Part shown: piece after piece, positions 1 to 6,935 of the stretch
Layout: each line of letters starts with the position of its first letter
How positions within the stretch are numbered: the first letter of the stretch is position 1
DNA from: Pseudomonas marginalis
GTDB taxonomy: Bacteria; Pseudomonadota; Gammaproteobacteria; Pseudomonadales; Pseudomonadaceae
Direction: 5' to 3'
Length of the DNA stretch: 64,000 nucleotides
NCBI RefSeq assembly: GCF_024169655.1
Contig: NZ_JALJWV010000001.1
Location: forward strand, 4,159,001-4,223,000
Made by a program: the position numbers and the translations under genes
Notes under the pieces: model-generated
Databases searched by the model: none
Seen by the model: the letters and a program-made list of their open reading frames with translations, nothing else
Told to the model about the DNA's origin: nothing

Positions 1-4
1 GCGC

Positions 5-403
5 TCAATTAGATGACTTGCTGTCGCCTATATAATGCCCGTTGTCGTCGAAGTCACCGATGTAGAGGTCAGCACCTAGGTAGTCTGGCCCTGGATTTTT
101 CTCTTGTTGATCGGCACCAATAAAAACCCTGAGCCATAGCAAAGCAGTGACAGCCAGCATCATCACAATGAACGTAACCATCCAAGCACTGACAAAGAGC
201 AATCCTCCGATCAATGCCAGTTTGGCAATCAAAAAACTCCCGCGAACAAGTAATTTACCTGCGGGCATACCTGCCGTCACCGCACGCTCAGCCACGCGGA
301 GCTCAAACGTTTTCAACATACGGCAACCACGTTTTACCGACATGCCACATGCGTACGCCCAGCGGTGGGCACGTGAATTCTGAACAGGTTGCTGAGTCGG
401 CAT
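5..403 (-). CDS. DUF3742-like ICE membrane protein
   Basis: This 132-residue protein has a basic N-terminus, two closely spaced hydrophobic stretches (about residues 53-70 and 73-92) and an acidic Gly/Tyr/Asp-rich tail. That layout fits the small DUF3742 membrane proteins encoded at the end of the conjugation gene block in ICEclc/SPI-7-type elements. The family call is from memory of layout and from synteny with the MobH relaxase at 4.5-6.2 kb; sequence identity was not checked. The start at 403 has a GAGG sequence 8 bases upstream. An internal ATG at 319 is possible. Its job in conjugation is not known. Confidence 0.6.
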   Translation of the reverse strand: MPTQQPVQNSRAHRWAYACGMSVKRGCRMLKTFELRVAERAVTAGMPAGKLLVRGSFLIAKLALIGGLLFVSAWMVTFIVMMLAVTALLWLRVFIGADQQEKNPGPDYLGADLYIGDFDDNGHYIGDSKSSN

Positions 404-714
404 GGTCTCGGCCTCTTCTGAACGTTTTCATGGTTGAGACAGGAGTAATAGCCTACTACTGAAAACGGTCCGTTCCTGACCATTTATCAGTTTACCTAGC
501 CGAAAAATCTTCGCTGGAGTAAAGCGGGCGGCACGGTTAAGCAGGGTATTGAGACTGATTGCCCATGCTAGCCGCTTTGCCCTGCGTCTGTTATCGGACG
601 CTGCTGATAGGCATTCGTTGCTGTTACCTCACGCATTGATTTTGGGCGTCGCGGTGAACGCGACCCGTATCGCTTCCGCCAGGAATGCTTCGAATGGACA
701 GGACCAACAGATGG
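404..714. other. Intergenic gap, no gene seen
   Basis: About 310 bases separate the DUF3742-like gene from the next minus-strand gene. Short reading frames here have no credible ribosome binding site or protein-like composition. No hairpin terminator was recognised. Confidence 0.4.
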
Positions 715-1305
715 CTAGTAACCTTTGGGTATGCGGTAGGTCTCGCCTTTTTTCTTGTCTCCGAAATTATCCGTATGCTCCGATTCGTCTGTGCGTATGC
801 AATTCCGAGTCTGACCATTCCCCACAATGCATTTCGACCACTCGACCCGACTAGCTAATTCATCCAGCCTCATGACTTCAACTCGACGCGCTTTGATCTC
901 GTCTAACGACGGCACCCACAGATAGAGAAACACTACAACCAGTGTAAGGATCGTGGCCTGCGCCGACAGGAAGTAGAGCCAGCGCCTACTATCCAATTTT
1001 TTTGCTGCTGTGTCGTACAGTTTAGCGGCCCGCTGTGCGGCAGCATCTGCCTCGATGAATCTCTTGCTCAACAACTCGGCGGCTTGACTCGCGGTTGACT
1101 GTGCGGAGCTCTCGATACTCTGTTTGACGCCAGCCTCCAGTCGAGTCAGTTTCTTTTCGACATTATCCTGTAACTCACGCAAGGCACCGGTAGCCCGTCG
1201 AGACTCGCTCTCATTGACCTCTGCCGCTTCCAATATTTTACGAGCTGAGCCGAAGAGGGCCTGAAAATTACGATCGTGCACTTGTTCTTTACTCGTTCCA
1301 TTCAT
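715..1305 (-). CDS. Coiled-coil membrane protein, second gene of a two-gene cargo pair
   Basis: The 196-residue protein has a long charged, Ala-rich helical N-terminal half (about residues 20-105, probable coiled coil). One hydrophobic segment follows at about residues 109-131, then a polar C-terminal tail with two Cys (about 159 and 168). No signal peptide is evident. Its start overlaps the stop of the upstream gene by 4 bases, so the two are very probably co-translated. The shape recalls membrane-anchored mobilisation proteins of the MbeB/MobX type, but it would also suit the membrane partner of a nuclease in a small defence pair. I do not recognise a specific family. Confidence 0.6.
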   Translation of the reverse strand: MNGTSKEQVHDRNFQALFGSARKILEAAEVNESESRRATGALRELQDNVEKKLTRLEAGVKQSIESSAQSTASQAAELLSKRFIEADAAAQRAAKLYDTAAKKLDSRRWLYFLSAQATILTLVVVFLYLWVPSLDEIKARRVEVMRLDELASRVEWSKCIVGNGQTRNCIRTDESEHTDNFGDKKKGETYRIPKGY

Positions 1306-2036
1306 CTAAATCTTCCTAACGTTGGACCTTCTAGGTCAGGCATCTCATGTTTTGGTTGTTGCAGTCCCCGACGACGAGAAAGGTCCTGACTCTTGCTGTA
1401 CTCCATCCATTGTGTGTGAGACAGGTTTAAGTCCATCAGGTCCTGTAGGGCCGCGAAATGCAGAGCACCACCGCTGCCGGCCACCAACACCAGCGCCCCC
1501 GTTCCGGTCTCCTCAGGTCCTTGAGCAAGCCTCACCAAGTCGATGTAATCGCGCTCCGCCTTGGCGTTTTCAGTCGATCTGTTTTGCAGAATGCCTGTAG
1601 CCAACTCCTCGATGAAGTTTTGAAACCTCTCAGTCGATTTAGGCCTCTGTCTAGCTCCATCGCCGAATGCATCAAGATAGGGCTCGATACGTGCCTTCAA
1701 CGCGGCGTCTGGAAGAGGTGCTGTTTCGATGTACCAATGCACCCGTCGTGAAGTGCTCGGCAGGTCAGGCAACTCGTCCAATTTTTCTGAAAAAATTCGA
1801 GAAAGAAACTGGTGTCGACCAGCCTCTTTTTTTGACTTATTGGCCTCAGTCTTAAACTCGATCAAACGTACTGTGCCGGGGAAAGCCATCAGCAAATCCC
1901 CCAGCCGTTTGTCGTCTGGCGTTTGCTGAAGCAAGTTCACCATGCTCGGTAACTGGCCGGATTTCAGCTGTGAACCAAGAGCGAACCCCAACCCGTAAAG
2001 AAAATTTCCGATAACCACATTTTCATACAGCTTCAT
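1302..2036 (-). CDS. Unknown protein with a possible PD-(D/E)xK nuclease core
   Basis: This 244-residue protein contains Asp47 in GDLLM, followed 12 residues later by LIEFK (Glu60, Lys62). That spacing is what a PD-(D/E)xK nuclease active site would show. The rest is polar and mostly helical, with no membrane segment. It is the first gene of a minus-strand pair and overlaps the downstream coiled-coil membrane protein gene by 4 bases. It sits in accessory DNA between conserved ICE genes, where cargo is common. The nuclease reading rests on one short motif, so the function is a hypothesis. Confidence 0.6.
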   Translation of the reverse strand: MKLYENVVIGNFLYGLGFALGSQLKSGQLPSMVNLLQQTPDDKRLGDLLMAFPGTVRLIEFKTEANKSKKEAGRHQFLSRIFSEKLDELPDLPSTSRRVHWYIETAPLPDAALKARIEPYLDAFGDGARQRPKSTERFQNFIEELATGILQNRSTENAKAERDYIDLVRLAQGPEETGTGALVLVAGSGGALHFAALQDLMDLNLSHTQWMEYSKSQDLSRRRGLQQPKHEMPDLEGPTLGRFR

Positions 2037-2481
2037 TGAACGTCATCGCTCCAGTGTCACCTGCCAATTTACAGAAGCTCGCCGGTAGCGCTCTGTGCTT
2101 TACCGTTTGTCAGTCTATCGGCCCGAAAAAACAAAGCTGGAGCTCAGTAGACTCAGCCCGTCAAACGCCGTCGTTTATCCGATTGATATTCGTAAATGAC
2201 TTGGCTAAACCCAAGGTACGGATCGCTGTTATCGACAGCACCTTCCCAGGTAGCCAGAGCCTTCAAGGCTACGTCACTTCGGTGATGGTTCTCCCCAAGT
2301 GCGATGAGCGTTCGGTAGCTCGCACGGTGACCGTTTCTACGGTGATGAACGCCTACTGCTCTCCTGAGCGCCTTCCGAGCTCTGCTCGTCAGGCAAACTT
2401 TCTTGTTTTTCTTCAACCCATCGCGGGGAAATTCTTTCCCCCACGGGACAGGTTTCTTCGCGCTTTCAACGGAGGCACACC
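2037..2481. other. Intergenic leader with inverted repeat
   Basis: About 445 bases lie between divergent genes and should hold promoters for both. The clearest structure is a perfect hairpin at 2425-2441, GGGGAAA-ttc-TTTCCCC, about 40 bases before the next start codon. It is not followed by a T run, so it is more likely a leader structure than a terminator. A 113-codon minus-strand frame inside (2153-2494) looks non-coding. Confidence 0.4.
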
Positions 2482-2811
2482 ATGCCCGACTCACTTACAC
2501 CGAAAGCACTGAGCCCCCTTCGGTTGCCCATCGTGTTCACGCCTGGCGCTTGGCAACGCGCAGTACAGCTCGAGCGTTCCGATCACGCTGGGAAGCTGCA
2601 GGTCAATCGGCTGAGCCACGTATTGCGCGCAGCCTTCGAAGCCCACCGGGCCTCTCCACACGAGCCCTATGTGCTGTTCGAGGTAGTCCACATCGCGTCA
2701 CCGGGTCATCCACGCCATGACCCGGTGCTGCAAATGAGCCTCAGCCTGCTCCAAGAGCCGGACCAGCCTGACGCCTTGCTGATAGCGCTTGCAGGAGAGC
2801 ACCAGCGCTGA
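2482..2811 (+). CDS. Small conserved-type ICE protein of unknown function
   Basis: The 109-residue soluble protein begins at an ATG with a strong GGAGG 7 bases upstream, which supports both the gene and the start. There is no signal peptide, membrane segment or familiar catalytic motif. It is transcribed with the ArdC-like gene that starts 138 bases downstream, inside the conserved relaxase end of the element. No function can be read from the sequence. Confidence 0.65.
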   Translation: MPDSLTPKALSPLRLPIVFTPGAWQRAVQLERSDHAGKLQVNRLSHVLRAAFEAHRASPHEPYVLFEVVHIASPGHPRHDPVLQMSLSLLQEPDQPDALLIALAGEHQR

Positions 2812-2949
2812 GTGCATACGACCGTACTCGGCGCTCAGATCCACATTCGGACGGCCTGCAAGACCTGCATCAATCCTGCACATCACCCAACCGGGGGAAC
2901 CCTCCCCGACGGGCAAGGCGTTCCTCCGTTTTCTCTCGAGGAAAATGCC

Positions 2950-3912
2950 ATGCGCGATATCTACCAAGACGTGACTGAGAAGATCGTTACCGCTTTGGAC
3001 CAAGGCGTAGCCCCCTGGATCAAACCCTGGACCTCAACCGACTCGGTTTACGCTGGTCGTCATCAACCCTACCCCATCAACGCCATCACGCGGCGTCCGT
3101 ATTCAGGCATCAACTTACCGTTACTCTGGGCCGAGGCGAGGTTGCAGGGATTCACTCAAGATCGTTGGCTGACCTTCAACCAAGCCAAAAAGGCCGGTGG
3201 GCACATCCGTAAGGGTGAGCACAGCACCCTGGCGGTGCTCTACAAGCCGATGGAGCGCGAGGAACAGAGCGAGTCAGGCCAACCCGTACTCGATGAAAAC
3301 GGTCAGCCCAAGGTCGCTCACTTTGGCATTCTCAGGACGCATTTTCTGTTCAACATCGAGCAAACGGAGGGGCTCGAAACGTTCAACGAAACCTTGCTCG
3401 AAGCGGACCCGACCGATCCCTTCCTGGCCAACAGTGCTGCGGAAAATCTGCTGTTAAGTTCGGGTGCACACATCGTTCATCGGCCTGCCGACGAAGCCTT
3501 TTACCACCCGGTCAGGGATCTCATCCAACTGCCGACAAAAGCGCAATTCCACGATGAAGGCGGGTACTACGCCACCGCACTGCACGAGCTGACGCACTGG
3601 ACCGGGCATCACGCTCGGTTGCAGCGCGAGGGGGTGACGTCAGCCTGTCCGTTCAGCTCGCCAGGCTATGCCTTTGAGGAGTTGATCGCCGAGATGGGCG
3701 CTGCGTTTTTATGTGCTTACGCCGGCATTCAGGGAGAGCTGAGGCACGAGGGCTATATCGATTCCTGGCTCAGCCTGCTCAAGGCTGACAAGCGCGCGAT
3801 CTTTCGTGCCAGTGGCCAGGCCCGAAGCGCCTCGGAGTATGTACTCAACCTGGAGCAGCAACTGAAGCAAGCGGTCTTGGATGACTCACGATGCATGAAC
3901 GATGGAGCTTGA
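2950..3912 (+). CDS. ArdC-like antirestriction protein
   Basis: The predicted protein has 320 residues. The N-terminal part (about 1-140) resembles the ArdC single-strand-DNA-binding domain, with the family-typical WxxPW-like and PYSGINxxLLW stretches. The C-terminal part is a zincin-like domain with HELTHWTGH, giving HExxH at residues 212-216 and an acidic ligand candidate in FEELIAEMG. ArdC proteins protect incoming single-stranded DNA from host restriction during conjugation. The start at 2950 is chosen over the upstream in-frame ATG at 2812 because GAGGA lies 7 bases before it. The gene follows the small protein at 2482 and lies on the path to the MobH relaxase. Confidence 0.85.
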   Translation: MRDIYQDVTEKIVTALDQGVAPWIKPWTSTDSVYAGRHQPYPINAITRRPYSGINLPLLWAEARLQGFTQDRWLTFNQAKKAGGHIRKGEHSTLAVLYKPMEREEQSESGQPVLDENGQPKVAHFGILRTHFLFNIEQTEGLETFNETLLEADPTDPFLANSAAENLLLSSGAHIVHRPADEAFYHPVRDLIQLPTKAQFHDEGGYYATALHELTHWTGHHARLQREGVTSACPFSSPGYAFEELIAEMGAAFLCAYAGIQGELRHEGYIDSWLSLLKADKRAIFRASGQARSASEYVLNLEQQLKQAVLDDSRCMNDGA

Positions 3913-4049
3913 TCGTTACCTCACCGCTGCAAACGCTTCACAGGGCCCAACGCGAGTTGAGCCCTTTTTTCTGTTTCCAGAAAACAGACGGAATCATACG
4001 GCGGACCCCTCACGCAAAGAACAAGAGAGGGGCGCACACCCGCAGCCTG

Positions 4050-4247
4050 TCATTCCGCATCCAGGTTCTGCGCCAGTAAATCCACCAGCTCGAGCGGACT
4101 CCGGCTGTCGATCACCTTGTAGATCAGATCGCGTTTACTGCGCGGTAACTTCTTGACCACGCTCTTCGCCGAGGCCCTGACGGCTTCGTCGGTCCCATGG
4201 ATACGTGCCGCGAGCAGCAGCACGAGCGTGGCGTCAGTGAGGTTCAT
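4050..4247 (-). CDS. Small ICE protein of unknown function
   Basis: A 65-residue soluble, mostly helical protein with alternating charged and Leu-rich stretches. The first codon of the open frame is a TTG at 4259; the ATG at 4247 is preferred. The ribosome binding site is weak. It is encoded opposite to its neighbours, between the ArdC-like and relaxase genes, a place where ICEs of this family often carry a small gene. Composition is protein-like, but without a database match it remains a moderate call. Confidence 0.55.
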   Translation of the reverse strand: MNLTDATLVLLLAARIHGTDEAVRASAKSVVKKLPRSKRDLIYKVIDSRSPLELVDLLAQNLDAE

Positions 4248-4259
4248 GGCAAGGCCCAA

Positions 4260-4469
4260 AAAATATGCACCGCAGTGTACCGGCTCTTTTCTTTGCCGTA
4301 CTAGCCTCCAGCAAAACGATGTCTAGCAAAATCAATATCCCAATTGCCGCACAAAGGGACACGGGCCAAAAGGACGGGTAAGGGTTGGAAGGGAATGGGC
4401 ACTCAAGGGTAAGAGCGCTATCCGAAAAGGCTAAAAGGCCACTGACCCAGCCACTTCCCGGAGGTCACG
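4260..4469 (+). promoter_or_regulatory. Relaxase leader, candidate oriT region
   Basis: The 210 bases before the relaxase gene are purine-rich, with repeated GGGTAAG/AAGGG-type words around 4376-4413 and an AAAGGC-type repeat near 4430. Conjugative elements often place oriT next to the relaxase gene, so this is the best local candidate. No nick site is recognised. GGAGG at 4460-4464 is the ribosome binding site of the relaxase. Confidence 0.3.
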
Positions 4470-6191
4470 ATGCTCAGTCTGTTTCGCCACAAAAGGCAGA
4501 AGCCCCCTCCGCCACCGACCGTCAACGTAGCCGAAGGTTACCTGTCCATCGAGTCAGCCCATACCCTCTTAGCAGTGGAGCACCGCCGTCAGTTGCTCGA
4601 TCGCATCTGGCAATACACCGCCCTCTCCCACGTCCAATTCACCCAGCTCTACTTAAATCCGATCCATCGCTACGCCGAACAGGTCCAGCAACTCCCGGCC
4701 AGCGAGACGCACCACCATGCGTATCTCGGTGGCATGCTCGACCATGGCCTGGAGCTGGTCGCTTGCAGTTTGAAACTGCGTCAGTCGTATCTGCTTCCCA
4801 CCGGCGCCGCGCCCGAAGACCAAGCCGCCCAGACCGATGCCTGGTCGGCTGGCATCGCCTATGGCGCGCTGCTGCATGACATCGGCAAGATCGCCGTGGA
4901 CCTGCAGGTCGAACGCCAGGATGGCCGTCCTTGGCACCCCTGGCACGGCCCACTGGATCAGCCCTACCGTTTTCGCTACCTCAAAGGTCGCGACTATCAC
5001 CTGCACGGCGCCGCCGCTGGCTTGCTCTACCCCCAGATTCTCGACCGTCCTATCCTGAACTGGCTCAGTGGATTTCCGTCACTGTGGGCCAGCCTGCTGT
5101 ATGTCCTGGCGGGCCAGTACGAGCGCGCCGGTGTGCTGGGCGAATTGGTGATGCAGGCCGACCGCGTCTCCACTGCGCAGAACATCGGTGGCAACCCGAA
5201 CAAGGCACTGCAGGCCCCGATCCATTCGTTGCAACATCACTTGATCAGCGGACTGCGTCACCTGGTTCAGCACGAGCTGAAACTCAACCAGCCGGGAGCC
5301 GCGGGTTGGCTGACCCAGGACGCACTGTGGCTGGTCAGTAAGACAGTCACGGATAAGCTACGGGCCTATCTGCTGTCGCAGTCGATAGAAGGCATTCCCT
5401 CATCCAATATCGCCGTGTTCGATGAACTACAGTCGCATGGGCTGGTCGAGTCCACGCCAGAAGGCAAAGCCATCTGGACCGCTCTTGTCGCGCAGAGGGA
5501 CTGGCAGCAGACCTTTACCTTTCTGCGCCTTCAACCGGCGTTGATCTGGGGGAACGAAAACCGGCCTGAGGCTTTCAGCGGAACGGTGAGCGTGGCAGTC
5601 GATGACCTCCCGACTGACGCTCCGGTATCACCACCGCCGAAGGCGGTCAGTACAAGGTCAACTCAAAGCCAATCGCAGCCCGATCCAATGACTATGGAAG
5701 ATGCGGACTACTTAGGATCGTTGCTGGATATGTTCGAGGTAGAGAAGCCTGAGGCCTGCGATGCACCGTCCGCAATTGCTCTCAAAATCTCAAACCCTCC
5801 TGTGAATAACCCTGGTCAGGTTTTCCTGAATTGGGTTAGGGAAGGCATCCAGAGCCACAAGCTGATCATCAATGACAGCAACGCGAAAATCCACACGGTG
5901 GGTGGCAGCGTATTTCTGGTAACACCTGGCCTTTTTCAACGCTATGCGCAGGAGTTTCCTGGTATCTCTCAGGGCGCCTGTCAAGAGATCGAAGAATGGC
6001 GTTGGGTGCAGAAGCAGTTTGAGAAACTGAAGGTCCACAGAAAACGTGACGATGGCTTGAACATATGGATCTGTCAGGTCGAAGGTCCTCGGAAGAAAGC
6101 AAATCTCAAAGGTTATTTGCTCGAGACTCCGGCGTTGTTGTTCAACATTGTGCCTGCCGACAATCCTTTTCTTAAAATCGTCAATGCTTAA
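4470..6191 (+). CDS. MobH-family relaxase
   Basis: This 573-residue protein matches the MobH (TraI_2-type) relaxases of ICEclc/SPI-7/R391-like elements, which nick oriT and pilot the strand during conjugation. The signature is HHHAYLGGMLDHGLE with the three His at residues 81-83, followed by an HD pair in LLHDIGK at 136-137, typical of the HD-hydrolase-like MobH domain. A Pro/Thr/Ser-rich linker (about 365-445) leads to a C-terminal domain (about 450-573) like the TraI_2 winged-helix region. The length fits intact members. The start has GGAGG 6 bases upstream. In related elements an integrase gene often lies nearby; none is visible here. Confidence 0.9.
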   Translation: MLSLFRHKRQKPPPPPTVNVAEGYLSIESAHTLLAVEHRRQLLDRIWQYTALSHVQFTQLYLNPIHRYAEQVQQLPASETHHHAYLGGMLDHGLELVACSLKLRQSYLLPTGAAPEDQAAQTDAWSAGIAYGALLHDIGKIAVDLQVERQDGRPWHPWHGPLDQPYRFRYLKGRDYHLHGAAAGLLYPQILDRPILNWLSGFPSLWASLLYVLAGQYERAGVLGELVMQADRVSTAQNIGGNPNKALQAPIHSLQHHLISGLRHLVQHELKLNQPGAAGWLTQDALWLVSKTVTDKLRAYLLSQSIEGIPSSNIAVFDELQSHGLVESTPEGKAIWTALVAQRDWQQTFTFLRLQPALIWGNENRPEAFSGTVSVAVDDLPTDAPVSPPPKAVSTRSTQSQSQPDPMTMEDADYLGSLLDMFEVEKPEACDAPSAIALKISNPPVNNPGQVFLNWVREGIQSHKLIINDSNAKIHTVGGSVFLVTPGLFQRYAQEFPGISQGACQEIEEWRWVQKQFEKLKVHRKRDDGLNIWICQVEGPRKKANLKGYLLETPALLFNIVPADNPFLKIVNA

Positions 6192-6935
6192 ATTTCCATA
6201 GCAGCCTATTGGATCCTACGACATTCTGTATCGCGAGTACTTGCCAGCCTTGTCCACTCCACTCAGTCCTATCACGATCAATAACGGCCTTGGTGGCCTC
6301 ATACTTTTTTCAATTCGATCCTTTAGCCACAACTGTACCTGCTTTCGAACTCTCACATCCTCCGAGTCGTCATGCACCGCAACCGCTCATGCCCCTGGCT
6401 GTAGGGAAACCGACACTGCTGCCATTCACCTTGAACACTTGTCCAACCCGGAGAGCGGCTGTGATAAGCCTCTGAATTTCGATAGGCGTGTTTGCCGTTC
6501 GCTTACAGAAAGCGTGCCTTGCTAACAGCGCCCTCCCCCGAAACCTTACTGTTCAACATTTCCGATGCTTGTCGAGCAGTACCTAACGTCACTCGATCAC
6601 CACCTCGGGTCGGCTAGCACTAGAAAGCGTTACGCAGTGGGTAGTGGAAGATAAGTCCTGCTACGGTAAAGTCCGAACGTCGCCAATCGAAGCTTAGCAA
6701 TGTTGGCCACGCCCTCTTCGTCTGGACATTCTAGCTACTCATCCCCGCACGGCTTATGATGATGGCAGCTTGGCATTGCCCCGCTCCGTTCTCGGAGCGC
6801 TTCGGAGCTACGCGCCTTTTCTAACCACGGATGGATCCTAGGCTCCGCGCTTCGCGAAATAGTCCTCAGGCCTCTCGTCCGCCAAGAAAGTACGCTTTCC
6901 GCACAATGTCAGTCTCTCAATGCTAGGAGCAAAAA
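6192..6935. other. Gene-poor gap after the relaxase
   Basis: About 740 bases hold no gene I can support. No integrase or transposase fragment was recognised on either strand. A short minus-strand frame (6216-6377) is listed separately. A small inverted repeat, GCTCCG-ttct-CGGAGC, lies near 6784-6799. The base composition looks more AT-rich than in the core genes, in keeping with decayed or recently acquired DNA. Confidence 0.5.
6216..6377 (-). CDS. Possible 53-codon remnant ORF
   Basis: A GTG-started frame of 53 codons, convergent with the relaxase gene. The predicted peptide has a charged amphipathic N-terminal part, a hydrophobic PLLIVIGLSG stretch and a basic tail. It reads more like a protein than its neighbouring frames. 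It could be the end of a decayed gene or chance. No ribosome binding site is clear. Confidence 0.2.
   Translation of the reverse strand: MHDDSEDVRVRKQVQLWLKDRIEKSMRPPRPLLIVIGLSGVDKAGKYSRYRMS

Noticed and set aside
2153..2494. 113-codon minus-strand ORF between cargo pair and ICE genes
   Set aside because: No ribosome binding site, overlaps the well-supported start at 2482, composition not protein-like.
6192..6935. A decayed integrase after the relaxase
   Set aside because: No tyrosine or serine recombinase motif could be read in any frame.
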